64,000 nt of DNA from Halomonas sp. ALS9 (GCF_001651035.1 NZ_LXRG01000065.1:1-64000); one strand, 5' to 3'; numbered from the stretch's first letter, positions 7,485 to 17,489 are shown. A program made the numbers and translations. Notes: generated by a model not told the origin, from the letters alone.

Positions 7485-8741
7485 ATGCAACTATCTTATC
7501 TTTCATCTAATCGCACATCTCACCACCGTTTTGCTACTTCAACCCTCGCCGCTGCCATTTTGATGGCCAGCTATGCGCCCACTACCGTTGCCGCCGAGGG
7601 TATCTCTGATAATGAAATCCGCATCGGCTATTTAGCCGATATGTCTGGCGTTTATCGCGACCCTATTGGCCCATTGGGCGAAGATGCCATCAACATGGCG
7701 ATTGAAGATATCGGTGGCAGCGTCAACGGCGCCAATATTGTGGTGTTTAGCGCTGATGATCGGAACAGCCCTGATGTGGGCTCAAGCGTGGTGCGTGAAT
7801 GGATCGACGAGCGTAATGTCGATATGGTCACCGGGCTGGTGGCATCTTCTGTCACTCTAGCGGCAGTGAGCCTGTTGGAAGAGGCGGATAAACTCGGGCT
7901 GGTGAATGGTGCCGTCTCGTCAGGTATTACTAATGAGCACTGCTCGCCTAACCATATCCATTGGGTTTACGATACCTGGGCAATGTCCAACGGAACCGCA
8001 AAGGCAATTACCGATGAGGGCCACAAAAACTGGTACCTGTTAAGCGCCGACTACTCTTTTGGTCATGCACTGGAAGCTGACGTCACCCGCGTCGTGACAG
8101 AAAACGGTGGTACCATTGTGGGCAGCGCCCGCCATCCTTTCCCCAGCAGTGATTTCTCCTCGTTTATGCTCCAGGCCCAAGCCTCCGGCGCTGATGTGAT
8201 TGCGTTAAATAACGCCGGTGGCGATACCATTAATGCGGTGCAAACAGCCGGCGAGTTCGGTATTACCCAGGCGGGACAGATCCTGGCGGGAATGGTGCTG
8301 TTTAGTACCGACGTGCGCAGCATCGGGCTGGAAAACGCCCAGGGTCTGCAATTTACCAAAGCGTGGTACTACGACCTAAACGATGAAACCCGCGCATGGG
8401 CCGAGCGCTTTAAAGAACGAACCGGCAGCATGCCCACCATGGTACATGCAGGCCTCTACTCTAGTACGCGCCACTACCTGGAAGCGATCAAAGCCACTGG
8501 CACTGATGATACCCAGACGGTTCGTCAGCAAATGGCCGATACCCCCATCAACGATATCTTCGCCACCGGTGGCTACATTCGTGAGGATGGCCGCATGGTT
8601 CACGATATGTATTTAGTGGAAGTTAAAACCCCCGAAGAATCTCAAGACGAAGATGATCTCTTTCATATCATCCGTACCATTCCTGCAGAAGAGGCCTTCC
8701 GTCCACTGTCAGAAAGTGTCTGCCCGTTGGTTAACAGTTAA
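7485..8741 (+). CDS. ABC transporter periplasmic substrate-binding protein (Leu/Ile/Val-type, PBP1 fold)
   Basis: The first 36 residues form a signal peptide ending near VAAEG. The mature part begins EIRIGYLADMSGVYRD, the usual opening of family-1 ligand-binding proteins related to LivJ/BraC and to aromatic-acid binders. It has 418 residues, normal for the family. No permease or ATPase genes are nearby. Instead it heads a block of acyl-CoA genes, which suggests the ligand is an organic acid activated by the ligase that starts 40 bp downstream. The ligand itself cannot be named. About 180 bp of non-coding DNA precedes it and should contain the promoter of the block. Confidence 0.88.
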   Translation: MQLSYLSSNRTSHHRFATSTLAAAILMASYAPTTVAAEGISDNEIRIGYLADMSGVYRDPIGPLGEDAINMAIEDIGGSVNGANIVVFSADDRNSPDVGSSVVREWIDERNVDMVTGLVASSVTLAAVSLLEEADKLGLVNGAVSSGITNEHCSPNHIHWVYDTWAMSNGTAKAITDEGHKNWYLLSADYSFGHALEADVTRVVTENGGTIVGSARHPFPSSDFSSFMLQAQASGADVIALNNAGGDTINAVQTAGEFGITQAGQILAGMVLFSTDVRSIGLENAQGLQFTKAWYYDLNDETRAWAERFKERTGSMPTMVHAGLYSSTRHYLEAIKATGTDDTQTVRQQMADTPINDIFATGGYIREDGRMVHDMYLVEVKTPEESQDEDDLFHIIRTIPAEEAFRPLSESVCPLVNS

Positions 8742-8780
8742 GTCACTGCCAATTCACGACAACAACTCAGAGGATTTGGC

Positions 8781-10334
8781 ATGTCTGAAACGTCCGTTAT
8801 TCAGCAAAATACCATTGGGGCAGCTCTAAGCCGCAGTGCTCGAAAATATCCGCACCAGCTAGCGCTAATGTTTGGTGAACGCCAGTGGCGCTACTCAGCG
8901 CTCAATCAAGCAGCCAACCGGGTAGCCAATGGCTTGTTGGCATCCGGGCTTGCCCCAGGTGATCGGCTGGCGGTGTATGGTAAAAACTCCGATGCCTACG
9001 TCATTGCCTGGTTGGCAGCTACGAAAGCGGGGTTAGTACATGTACCGATCAACTTCGCGCTAAGCAGTGATGAGCTGCACTACATTCTTGACCAGTCGGG
9101 GGCCGCGGGTTTACTCAGTGATGTGAGTCTCGCCGATAAAGTAAGTGCCGCTACCGAAGGCTTGGATCTCGCCTTGATGGGCACTCTGCATGCGGATCAA
9201 GGGCGGGATGCAGAAAGTTTTGATGTACTCGTTCATGCTATCTCAGAGCTCAATAGCGAAGAGCCAAGTGTGACGGTCGACGGTGCCAGCCTTGCTCAGT
9301 TGCTCTACACCTCGGGCACCACCGCCGCACCAAAAGCCGCGATGATGACCCATCAGGCACTGATGGCTGAATATATGGCCTGTATGGTCGAGCTTGATAT
9401 CAAAGGCAGCGAGGCCATGCTGGCCGCACTGCCGCTTTACCACTCGGCGCAAATGCATGTCTTTCTGATGCCTGCCTTGTTATTGGGTGCCCCTGTTTAC
9501 TTGCTGGAAGCACCGCTTCCTGAGCTGTGCTTAAGCGCCATAGCCGAGCACCAGATTGTGTCCTTTTTTGCCCCACCCACGGTCTGGATCAGCTTGCTGC
9601 GCCACGCTGAATTTGAGCGCTTTGACTTAAGCACCCTCAACAAAGCCTATTACGGTGCCTCGATTATGCCGGTGCCAGTACTGGAAGAGCTGCAGCAGCG
9701 GATACCGGGCGTAGGGCTCTATAACTGCTACGGGCAGAGCGAAATCGCCCCCTTGGCGACCGTGCTGCGACCTGAAGAGCACGCCGAACGGCCCGCTTCC
9801 GCCGGGCGGCCAATCCTGACGGTGGAAACCCGCATCGTCGACCTTGAGATGAATGACGTACCTCCAGGAGAGCATGGAGAAATCGTCCACCGCTCACCGC
9901 AGCTCATGAAAGGGTACTGGGATAAAGCGGCGATGACGGAAGAGGCTTTCCAGGGTGACTGGTTTCACTCAGGGGACGTGGGCTACTTCGACGAAGCGGG
10001 CTACTTGTATGTCGTTGACCGTATTAAGGACGTGATCAATACCGGGGGCATCCTGGTCGCTAGCCGTGAGGTGGAGGAGGGGCTATTTAAGCACCCGGCG
10101 GTATCCGAAGTGGCGGTGATTGGTCAGCCCGACGAGAAGTGGATCGAAGCTATTACGGCAGTGGTGGTATTGAAAGAGGGCCAAGAGGCAAGCGAGGAGG
10201 AGTTGATCCATCACGCCAAAACGCTGATGGCGCCCTATAAAGTGCCTAAACGCATTCTGTTTGCCGATGCGCTGCCCAAGAGTACCGCAGGCAAGATCCT
10301 CAAGCGTCATTTGCGTCAAGATCTCAAGGAGTGA
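8781..10334 (+). CDS. Acyl-CoA synthetase (AMP-forming ligase)
   Basis: A 517-residue ANL-superfamily ligase that activates a carboxylic acid to an acyl-adenylate and then to its CoA thioester. Core motifs are present: the P-loop LLYTSGTTAAPKAAMMTH, NCYGQSEIAPLATVLRP, the hinge region WFHSGDVGYFDEAGYLYVVDRIKDVI and the C-terminal lysine motif LPKSTAGKILKRHLR. Substrate class is uncertain; similarity is to fatty-acyl-CoA synthases. Ribosome site is AGAGGA about 8 nt before the ATG. The stop TGA is 2 nt before the acyl-CoA dehydrogenase ATG. Confidence 0.9.
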   Translation: MSETSVIQQNTIGAALSRSARKYPHQLALMFGERQWRYSALNQAANRVANGLLASGLAPGDRLAVYGKNSDAYVIAWLAATKAGLVHVPINFALSSDELHYILDQSGAAGLLSDVSLADKVSAATEGLDLALMGTLHADQGRDAESFDVLVHAISELNSEEPSVTVDGASLAQLLYTSGTTAAPKAAMMTHQALMAEYMACMVELDIKGSEAMLAALPLYHSAQMHVFLMPALLLGAPVYLLEAPLPELCLSAIAEHQIVSFFAPPTVWISLLRHAEFERFDLSTLNKAYYGASIMPVPVLEELQQRIPGVGLYNCYGQSEIAPLATVLRPEEHAERPASAGRPILTVETRIVDLEMNDVPPGEHGEIVHRSPQLMKGYWDKAAMTEEAFQGDWFHSGDVGYFDEAGYLYVVDRIKDVINTGGILVASREVEEGLFKHPAVSEVAVIGQPDEKWIEAITAVVVLKEGQEASEEELIHHAKTLMAPYKVPKRILFADALPKSTAGKILKRHLRQDLKE

Positions 10335-10336
10335 AC

Positions 10337-11479
10337 ATGGACGCGCAAACCACCGAACTGTTTCACGCCATGATCAAGCGCTGCCTTAACCATGAGGTCG
10401 CCCCTTTTTACGATGAGTGGGAAGCGGCGGGCGAAATGCCGCGCTCACTGTGGCATGCGCTGGGCGCTGCGGGCCTGCTCGGTATTGACCTGGACGAACA
10501 GCATGGCGGATCGGGCGCTGATATTGCCATCACCCAGCTGGCGTTGGAAGAGCTCTCCCGCCAAGGGTTTGGCGGCCTCGCCAGTGCCTATAACATTCAT
10601 GCCAATATCGTGATGCCCTACCTGCAAAATCTGGGCACAGCTGTTCAGCAGGAGCAGTGGCTGCCTGCCATGGCCCGAGGCGAGTGTCTTGGCGCCATTG
10701 CCATGACTGAACCCCATGCGGGGAGCGATCTGGCGTCAATAAAAACCCGCGCAAAGCGCACTGCCGACGGCTGGGCGTTAAGTGGCAGCAAAATCTTTAT
10801 CACCAATGGCCAGTTTGCCGACTTAGTCATTGTGTGTGCCAAAACGAATCCTGCCGCCGGTGCCAAAGGGGTCTCGCTGTTTTTGGTTGATACCCACTTA
10901 CCTGGCTTCTCGCGGGGTAAGCCGATTAAAAAGATCGGTCAGCACGCCAGTGACACCGCCGAACTTGCCTTTGATCAGATGCAACTGCCCCATGATGCGC
11001 TGCTGGGTGAGGAGGGCGCTGGGTTTCGTTACTTGATGCAGGAGCTGCCACGTGAGCGCCTGGGCGTAGGAGCACAAGCCCTGGGAGCTGTGGAGGGTGC
11101 GCTGGCGCTTACTTTAGCGTACGTGCAGCAGCGCCAAGCGTTTGGTCAGCGGGTGGCGGATTTTCAAAATACCCGCTTTACCCTGGCAGAAATTAAAGCC
11201 CAGTTGGACGTCGCTCGGGCCTACTTTGAGCACTGCGTCGCAAAGTATCGACAGGGCACTATGAGCAGCACGGATGCGGCGATTTTAAAACTGCAGCTAA
11301 GCGAGCTGCAGTGCCAAGCGGTAGATCGCTGCCTGCAGTTGTTTGGCGGTTATGGCTACACCCACGAATACCCCATTTCACGCTTTTATCTCGACGCCCG
11401 GGTGCAAACCATTTACGCCGGTAGCTCGGAAATCATGAAAGAAGTCGTTGCGCGTTCATTGTTGGGCAAAGTGGCTTAG
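10337..11479 (+). CDS. Acyl-CoA dehydrogenase
   Basis: A 380-residue FAD flavoenzyme that introduces the 2,3-double bond of acyl-CoA and passes electrons to ETF. Signatures seen are AMTEPHAGSDLASIKT (FAD/substrate binding), KIFITNGQFADL, ERLGVGAQALG, QRQAFGQRVADFQ and the C-terminal QLFGGYGYTHEYPISRFYLDAR with YAGSSEIMKEVVAR. Position of the catalytic Glu in the C-terminal helix is consistent with the short/branched-chain class. ATG 10337 is preferred over GTG 10331 because AAGGA (10326-10330) is 6 nt upstream. It is coupled to the ligase before it. Confidence 0.93.
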   Translation: MDAQTTELFHAMIKRCLNHEVAPFYDEWEAAGEMPRSLWHALGAAGLLGIDLDEQHGGSGADIAITQLALEELSRQGFGGLASAYNIHANIVMPYLQNLGTAVQQEQWLPAMARGECLGAIAMTEPHAGSDLASIKTRAKRTADGWALSGSKIFITNGQFADLVIVCAKTNPAAGAKGVSLFLVDTHLPGFSRGKPIKKIGQHASDTAELAFDQMQLPHDALLGEEGAGFRYLMQELPRERLGVGAQALGAVEGALALTLAYVQQRQAFGQRVADFQNTRFTLAEIKAQLDVARAYFEHCVAKYRQGTMSSTDAAILKLQLSELQCQAVDRCLQLFGGYGYTHEYPISRFYLDARVQTIYAGSSEIMKEVVARSLLGKVA

Positions 11480-11505
11480 CTAGGCGGCAAGTACAGGAGA
11501 TAAAT

Positions 11506-12693
11506 ATGCGATTAGATGATGTCGTAATTTTAGGCGGTGCACGTACCGCGATTGGTGGTTTTGGTGGTTCGCTTTCAACAATGGCGCCGTTTGAGCTGGG
11601 CACGATCACCGCTAAAGAAGCGCTAAGGCGAGCAGGTGTTGAGGGTGGAGATATCGATCACTCGGTATACGGTCACATTATTACCACCGGCCCCCAGGAT
11701 GCCTATTTGGCGCGGCATATCGCGCTGGAGGCTGGTGTACCGAAAGAGGCGGGGGCATTCAACGTCAATCGGCTGTGTGGTTCAGGTGTACAGGCGGTTG
11801 TGTCTGCCGCCCAGCAGATCGCAATGGGCGATAGCCGCTTAGCGCTGGCAGGGGGCGCGGAGTCGATGTCGCGGGGTGCATATCTGCTGCCGCCCCAAGC
11901 GCGCAACGGCGTGCGCATGGGCGATGTGAACATCCAGGATCTAACACTAGGAGTGCTCAGCGACCCTTTTGGTAGCGGCCATATGGGCTGCACCGCCGAG
12001 AATATCGCTAAGCAGTATGGCTTAAGCCGAGAGCAGTTAGATCAGTTTGCCCTTGAGAGCCATCAAAAGGCGGCGCGTGCCATCAAGGAAGGTCGCTTTG
12101 ACGATCAAATCGTCGCGGTAGAGGTCATCAGAGGTAAGCAAACAGTGCTTTTCTCTCGCGACGAACACGTGCGCGAAGGCGTTGAGCTTAGCGATTTAGC
12201 GCGGCTTAAGCCTGCCTTTCAGAAAGACGGCGTGGTGACCGCAGGCAATGCCTCAGGCATCAACGACGGCGCGGCCACCTTGGTGCTGGCCCATAGCGAT
12301 GAAGCCGCAAAGCGCGGTTTAGCGCCCAGGGCGCATCTACGCGTTGCCACGACTGCAGGCGTCGATCCAACGCTAATGGGCCTGGGGCCGATTCCAGCGG
12401 TAAAGCGTTGCCTGCAGCAGGCGGGGCTTAGTATCAACGATATTGATGTGATTGAATCAAACGAAGCCTTTGCTGCCCAAGCCATGGCGGTGGCCGAAAC
12501 GCTCGGTTTCCCGCTAGAGAGGTTAAATCCCAACGGTGGCGCGGTTGCCTTGGGACATCCAGTAGGGGCCACAGGGGCTATTTTGATACTTAAAGCCCTT
12601 CACGAGTTAGAGCGTATTAACGGCCGCTACGGGTTAATTACGCTGTGTATCGGTGGCGGGCAGGGTATTGCCCTACTTATTGAGCGCGCCTAA
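11506..12693 (+). CDS. Acetyl-CoA C-acyltransferase (thiolase)
   Basis: A 395-residue thiolase. The active-site Cys lies in NVNRLCGSGVQAVVSA near residue 90; the other catalytic elements are ESNEAFAAQAMAVAE, NPNGGAVALGHPVGATGA (His) and LITLCIGGGQGIA (second Cys). Size and motifs fit the AtoB/PhaA-like biosynthetic or degradative group; the exact chain length is not readable. Ribosome site AGGAGA precedes the ATG by 7 nt. It lies between the acyl-CoA dehydrogenase and a second ligase and would complete a beta-oxidation round with hydratase and dehydrogenase activities supplied elsewhere, for instance by FadB at 20.7 kb. Confidence 0.92.
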   Translation: MRLDDVVILGGARTAIGGFGGSLSTMAPFELGTITAKEALRRAGVEGGDIDHSVYGHIITTGPQDAYLARHIALEAGVPKEAGAFNVNRLCGSGVQAVVSAAQQIAMGDSRLALAGGAESMSRGAYLLPPQARNGVRMGDVNIQDLTLGVLSDPFGSGHMGCTAENIAKQYGLSREQLDQFALESHQKAARAIKEGRFDDQIVAVEVIRGKQTVLFSRDEHVREGVELSDLARLKPAFQKDGVVTAGNASGINDGAATLVLAHSDEAAKRGLAPRAHLRVATTAGVDPTLMGLGPIPAVKRCLQQAGLSINDIDVIESNEAFAAQAMAVAETLGFPLERLNPNGGAVALGHPVGATGAILILKALHELERINGRYGLITLCIGGGQGIALLIERA

Positions 12694-12733
12694 ACCGAAT
12701 TGATTGCACAAGAATAAATTTAAAGGAGCTATT

Positions 12734-14386
12734 ATGCCTTCAGTTACCCCGAAAATTTTACCTGCCGCGGCCTCTGCGACTAACCCTGCACTAATGATTG
12801 GCGACCTGCTGGAGGCGGGCGTGCGTATGGCGGGGGACAACCAAATTGTCTACCGGGATCAGAGCCGCCACAGCTACGAGCGTTTTCGTGAGCGGGTGCA
12901 TCAACTGGCCCATACGTTGACGTCGCAGGGCGTTCAAGCTGGTGATGTGGTGGCAGTGCTAGATTGGGATAGCCACCGCTACCTGGAGTGCTTCTTTGCC
13001 ATTCCGATGATTGGTGCGGTAATGCACACGGTGAACATTCGCCTAGCCCCGGAACAAATTCTTTATACGATGGAGCACGCAGAAGACGCTTTTGTGATCG
13101 TGCACGAAGAGTTTGTGCCGCTGCTTGAGCCGCTGGCCGATAAGCTACCTCGAGTGCGGGGCTACCTGCTGTGTCAGGAGGCCTCGCAAACAATCGATAC
13201 CTCGCTGTCACTGGTGGGCGAATTTGAAGAGCTATTAAGCCAGCAGCCTACTCACTACGATTTCCCTACTTTTGATGAAAACGCCGTTGCCACGCTGTTC
13301 TACACCACCGGCACGACGGGTAACCCCAAAGGGGTTTTCTTCACCCATCGCCAGTTGGTGCTGCATACCTTGGGCGAGGCGAGCGCTTTCCAAGCCCCCG
13401 GCTTTGAGCTGCTCAACCGCGACAAGGTCTATATGCCGATTACCCCCATGTTTCACGTTCATGCCTGGGGTGTGCCCTATACCGCCACGCTGATGGGGGC
13501 TACCCAGGTCTATCCGGGACGCTACGAGCCAGAAATGCTGGTCAAGCTATTGGTTAGCGAGAAAGTTGACTTCTCCCACTGCGTGCCAACGTTGCTCAAC
13601 ATGGTGGTGAGTGCCGAGGCGATTGCCTCAAAACAGGTCGACCTCTCCGGCTGGAAAGTATTGGTGGGCGGTAGTGCGTTAACCCAAGCGCTGGCAAGCA
13701 AAGCATGGACACTGGGGATCGACACCCGCAGTGCTTACGGTATGTCGGAAACCTGCCCGCTGCTCACCGCCGATATTCTACCGCGGGATATTGGTGACGC
13801 TGATTTTGAGACCCAGCTACCCTGGCGCTGTAAAGCGGGTCTGCCAATTCCGTTGGTCAAGTTGCAGGTGGTTGACGCGGACGGCGAGCCGCTCCCCAAC
13901 GATGGTAAAAGCGTTGGTGAAGTGCGTGTTCAAGCGCCCTGGCTGACCCAGGCTTACTACAAAGAGGAGAAGCGCAGTGCGGAGCTGTGGCGTAACGGCT
14001 GGCTGCATACCGGAGATGTGGGCTCACTCGATGAGCGAGGTTTTTTGACCATTAGCGACCGCATTAAAGACGTGATTAAAACCGGTGGCGAGTGGCTTTC
14101 GTCGTTAGAGCTAGAGAGTTATATAAGTCAGTGCCCAGGCATTGCCGAAGTGGCGGTGATTGGGGTGGCGGACGATAAGTGGGGGGAGCGACCGGCCGCG
14201 CTAGCCGTTCTTGTTGATCTAAACAACCCACCGACGACGGAAACCGTGCAGGCGTTTCTAGAGCAGTTTGTCACCCAGGGCAAACTCAACCGCTGGGCGA
14301 TTCCCAGCATGATTCGTTTCGTCGATGAGATACCCAAAACTAGCGTGGGCAAGCTGGATAAAAAACGTATTCGCACCGAAATCTAG
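12734..14386 (+). CDS. Fatty-acid/medium-chain acyl-CoA ligase
   Basis: A 550-residue AMP-forming ligase. The P-loop is TLFYTTGTTGNPKGVFFTH and the acyl-binding region YGMSETCPLLT. The hinge WLHTGDVGSLDERGFLTISDRIKDVIKTGGEW is followed by the catalytic lysine region PKTSVGKLDKKRIR. This pattern resembles AlkK- and DmdB-type medium-chain ligases, so short or medium chain acids (or a thio-acid such as methylmercaptopropionate) are possible substrates. The ATG at 12734 follows AAAGGAG at 12723-12728; an in-frame TTG at 12704 is rejected. It is the last structural gene before the convergent AraC regulator. Confidence 0.9.
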   Translation: MPSVTPKILPAAASATNPALMIGDLLEAGVRMAGDNQIVYRDQSRHSYERFRERVHQLAHTLTSQGVQAGDVVAVLDWDSHRYLECFFAIPMIGAVMHTVNIRLAPEQILYTMEHAEDAFVIVHEEFVPLLEPLADKLPRVRGYLLCQEASQTIDTSLSLVGEFEELLSQQPTHYDFPTFDENAVATLFYTTGTTGNPKGVFFTHRQLVLHTLGEASAFQAPGFELLNRDKVYMPITPMFHVHAWGVPYTATLMGATQVYPGRYEPEMLVKLLVSEKVDFSHCVPTLLNMVVSAEAIASKQVDLSGWKVLVGGSALTQALASKAWTLGIDTRSAYGMSETCPLLTADILPRDIGDADFETQLPWRCKAGLPIPLVKLQVVDADGEPLPNDGKSVGEVRVQAPWLTQAYYKEEKRSAELWRNGWLHTGDVGSLDERGFLTISDRIKDVIKTGGEWLSSLELESYISQCPGIAEVAVIGVADDKWGERPAALAVLVDLNNPPTTETVQAFLEQFVTQGKLNRWAIPSMIRFVDEIPKTSVGKLDKKRIRTEI

Positions 14387-14391
14387 CAGCA

Positions 14392-15405
14392 TTAATTAAC
14401 TCTGCCCGCCGTACGCGCTTTTCGATACGCGGCGGGCGAGTTGCCCGTCCAGGTTTTGAAAGCTCGGCTAAAGCAGGCGAGATCCTCAAAGCTCAATGCT
14501 TCTGCAATATTGACAAGGGGCTTCTCACTACAGGTGAGTGCCTGAATAGCGACATCGCGGCGGTACTCATCCTTGACCGCTTGAAAGTGGGTGCCCTCCC
14601 TTTTTAAATGCCGTGCCAGCGTGCGTGCAGACATATGTAGCGCGTCAGCAGCGCTATGCACCGTACCTGCCGTCAATAAATGGCGTGAAAGGTGTTCCCG
14701 CACCCGGTGAGTGAGCAGGCGATCGGCAAACGACACATAGAACCAGTCCGCCGGGGCACGTTTGAGAAAAGCGCCCAGGTGCTTCTTGGTTTGTCGGATA
14801 GGGTGATCAAGCAATCCGCGATCAATATAGATGGCGGTTTGTGGTTGATCAAAGCGAACCGTGCCGGGGTAAAAGTAGAGATAGTCAGCGCTGTGAGGCG
14901 GCTGGGCGTAAGCGCACTCCATCAAAATGGGCGGTATCTTACGCGCAATCATCCACGACGCGATGCCATGAAACAGCTTGAGCATTAGCTCATGGATTAA
15001 AATGCGGCTGCCCGCCAACGGTGCATTCTCCACCAGTGCCATGCGGGCCAAGTCACCTTCAAGGGTAAACGCATAGCCAAAATCATCGAGCAGAATACGA
15101 AAAAACTGCGTATAGCGATGCAGTGCCACCTGCAGGTTGGGTGCATCCAGCATGCTTAAACACAGCAGTTTTAGGGTACCACCACGCAGCGGGCGGGAGA
15201 AAAAACCGGGTGTTTCGTCATCCAGTTCGTTAACTAAACCGCGATAGAGCTCGGCAAACTGCTCAACAGTGACACGACCATTAGGCGCTGAAAGTAAAAA
15301 GGGCGAGATTCCCGCCCGTTCCAGGTAACGGGTAGGCGACGTATCGCTGTCCGGTAACCCTTTAAACAGCTCGTTTACAAAATACATCGAGACGGTCACC
15401 GTCAC
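14392..15405 (-). CDS. AraC-family transcriptional regulator with Arabinose_bd-like N-terminal domain
   Basis: The 337-residue product has a long N-terminal sensor region of the type found in OruR/ArgR-like AraC regulators (LERAGISPFLL, then VTVEQFAELYRGLV), and a C-terminal pair of helix-turn-helix motifs (AADALHMSARTLARHLKREG and NIAEALSFEDLACFSRAFKTWTG, ending SPAAYR). It is convergent with the acyl-CoA block and the stop codons are a few bases apart, making it the likely local activator. Start may be GTG 15405 (AAAGG upstream) or ATG 15387. Confidence 0.85.
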   Translation of the reverse strand: MTVTVSMYFVNELFKGLPDSDTSPTRYLERAGISPFLLSAPNGRVTVEQFAELYRGLVNELDDETPGFFSRPLRGGTLKLLCLSMLDAPNLQVALHRYTQFFRILLDDFGYAFTLEGDLARMALVENAPLAGSRILIHELMLKLFHGIASWMIARKIPPILMECAYAQPPHSADYLYFYPGTVRFDQPQTAIYIDRGLLDHPIRQTKKHLGAFLKRAPADWFYVSFADRLLTHRVREHLSRHLLTAGTVHSAADALHMSARTLARHLKREGTHFQAVKDEYRRDVAIQALTCSEKPLVNIAEALSFEDLACFSRAFKTWTGNSPAAYRKARTAGRVN

Positions 15406-15572
15406 TGTCAGCCCGCCTTTGAAAAAGTGTCTTTTAATCGGGTTATTTTACGTGCTGGGAAAACGTTACCACGCTGCTGGTCTCTGCTCCATACGGTTCA
15501 GTGCTACAACGTTCCCCCTCCCGGCGCGCTCATGCGTTACACTGTGCGCCTCACGATTAAGGAGGACACCGC

Positions 15573-17489
15573 GTGACCCTGTTACGACTCGAACAGCTGC
15601 AACTCGCCTACGGCACCCATGTATTACTCAATCGCGCCGACCTAACGGTTGAAAAAGGCGAGCGGCTAGCGCTGATCGGGCGCAACGGCACCGGTAAGTC
15701 CACGCTGTTAAAATTGGTGGCAGGGGATATCCTGCCCGACGATGGCTCAATCTGGCGCGCACCAGGCCTTAAAATAGGCGTTTTGTCTCAAGAGTTACCT
15801 GAGTCATCTGGCCTGACGATTTTCGATATGGTGGCTCAAGGCCTGCCGGAAGCCGGAGAGCTGCTCTCCGAGTACGACCACCTTATCAATGATCCCGACC
15901 CCAATATGGATCGCATGGCGACCCTGCAAACCCGCTTGGAAGCTATCGATGGTTGGTCGTATCACCAACGCATTGATACCGTGCTTACACGCCTAGGATT
16001 GCCCCCCGCAGCAGAAATGAACTCGCTCTCCGGCGGTTGGCGCCGCCGTGTGGCGCTGGCTCGCGCTTTGGTCGCTGAACCTGATCTTTTACTGCTTGAT
16101 GAGCCCACCAACCATTTGGATTTAGACACTATCGCCTGGTTGGAAGAGCAGCTACTGGCCTTTAACGGTGCGGTACTGCTGATTACCCACGATAGGGCTT
16201 TTCTCTCCAAGCTAGCGACCAATATTCTGGAGTTGGATCGAGGCCAGCTAGGGCGATACCCCGGCAAGTACGTTGAGTATCAGGCCCGCAAGCAGCACGA
16301 GCTGGAAGTAGAGGCGCGGGAGAACGCCGAATTCGATAAAAAACTCGCCCAGGAAGAGGCTTGGATTCGTCAGGGTGTTAAAGCTCGACGTACTCGCAAC
16401 GAAGGGCGTGTAAGGGCGCTCGAAGCAATGCGTAACGAACGCAGCCAGCGTCGTGATCGCCAGGGTAATGCCAACTTGACGGTTGATCGCGGCGAGCGCA
16501 CTGGCAAACGTGTGGTAGAGCTGCAAGGCGTCACCCAGCGGTTTGGCGATGACGTGATCCTGCGCGATATTAACCTTGAAGTGCTGCGCGGCGACCGTAT
16601 TGGCTTTCTAGGCCGCAATGGCGCGGGCAAGACAACCCTGCTGAAAATCCTGCTGGGCGAGTTGGAACCCAGTGAAGGCAAGGTGCAGATGGGTACCAAT
16701 CTAAAAGTGGCCTATTTTGACCAGTTGCGCGCAGGGCTCGAACTGGAAAAAACGGTTTATGACAACGTTGCGCAAGGTAGCGACCGCGTCAGCGTGGGCG
16801 GAAAAGACCGCCATGTAATGAGCTACCTGCAGGATTTTCTGTTCACGCCCGAGCGGGTACGCCAGCCGGTAAAAGCGCTTTCCGGCGGCGAGTCCAACCG
16901 TTTGCTGCTAGCCAAGCTGTTTACCCAGCCAGCTAACGTGCTGGTGCTCGATGAGCCGACCAACGACCTTGATATGGAAACCCTGGAGCTGCTTGAAGAG
17001 CTGCTGCTTGATTTCGATGGCACGCTGCTGTTGGTCTCCCACGACCGAACCTTTATGGACAACGTGGTCACGAGCATGCTCGCCTTTGAAGGCGAGGGCG
17101 TGGTGCGTGAGTACGTGGGTGGCTACACCGACTGGATTCGCCAGGGTGGCAAGCTGCCACCGGCACCTTGGGAAGGCGCGGCGCGTCAGCGTACCGAGCC
17201 TACTTCTGAAGTGCCCAAAAAGGTCGCTGAAGCACCGGCTACGCCAGCGAAAAAGAGCGTCAAACTCTCTTACAATGTGCAGCGTGAGTTAGATGCACTG
17301 CCCGCCGAAATCGAGCGTCTTGAGGGGGAAGTCGAGGCGTTAGAAAGTGAAATCGGTGACCCAACGTTTTATCAGCAGGATGCTGACGCCGTGACGGCTA
17401 AGCTACAAACGCTTGAAAAAGTGCAAAAGGCGTTAGAAGTCGCCATGGAGCGCTGGATGGAGCTGGAAGCGATGGCTGCAGGTGAGTAA
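15573..17489 (+). CDS. uup: ABC-F ATPase Uup
   Basis: Uup is a soluble double-ATPase of the ABC-F group that acts on ribosomes or branched DNA; loss in E. coli raises transposon precise excision. Two Walker A motifs (GRNGTGKSTLLKLVAG near residue 38; GRNGAGKTTLLKILLG near 345), two signatures (LSGGWRRRVALARAL; LSGGESNRLLLAKLF) and two Walker B motifs (LLLDEPTNHLDLDT; LVLDEPTNDLDMET) are visible. The C-terminal 75 residues form the coiled-coil, DNA-binding domain that distinguishes Uup from the other ABC-F members. Length 638 matches E. coli (635). GTG start with AAGGAGG 9 nt upstream. Confidence 0.93.
   Translation: MTLLRLEQLQLAYGTHVLLNRADLTVEKGERLALIGRNGTGKSTLLKLVAGDILPDDGSIWRAPGLKIGVLSQELPESSGLTIFDMVAQGLPEAGELLSEYDHLINDPDPNMDRMATLQTRLEAIDGWSYHQRIDTVLTRLGLPPAAEMNSLSGGWRRRVALARALVAEPDLLLLDEPTNHLDLDTIAWLEEQLLAFNGAVLLITHDRAFLSKLATNILELDRGQLGRYPGKYVEYQARKQHELEVEARENAEFDKKLAQEEAWIRQGVKARRTRNEGRVRALEAMRNERSQRRDRQGNANLTVDRGERTGKRVVELQGVTQRFGDDVILRDINLEVLRGDRIGFLGRNGAGKTTLLKILLGELEPSEGKVQMGTNLKVAYFDQLRAGLELEKTVYDNVAQGSDRVSVGGKDRHVMSYLQDFLFTPERVRQPVKALSGGESNRLLLAKLFTQPANVLVLDEPTNDLDMETLELLEELLLDFDGTLLLVSHDRTFMDNVVTSMLAFEGEGVVREYVGGYTDWIRQGGKLPPAPWEGAARQRTEPTSEVPKKVAEAPATPAKKSVKLSYNVQRELDALPAEIERLEGEVEALESEIGDPTFYQQDADAVTAKLQTLEKVQKALEVAMERWMELEAMAAGE

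Noticed and set aside
12704..12733. TTG start for the second acyl-CoA ligase
   Set aside because: The Shine-Dalgarno AAAGGAG lies inside this stretch and points to ATG 12734.
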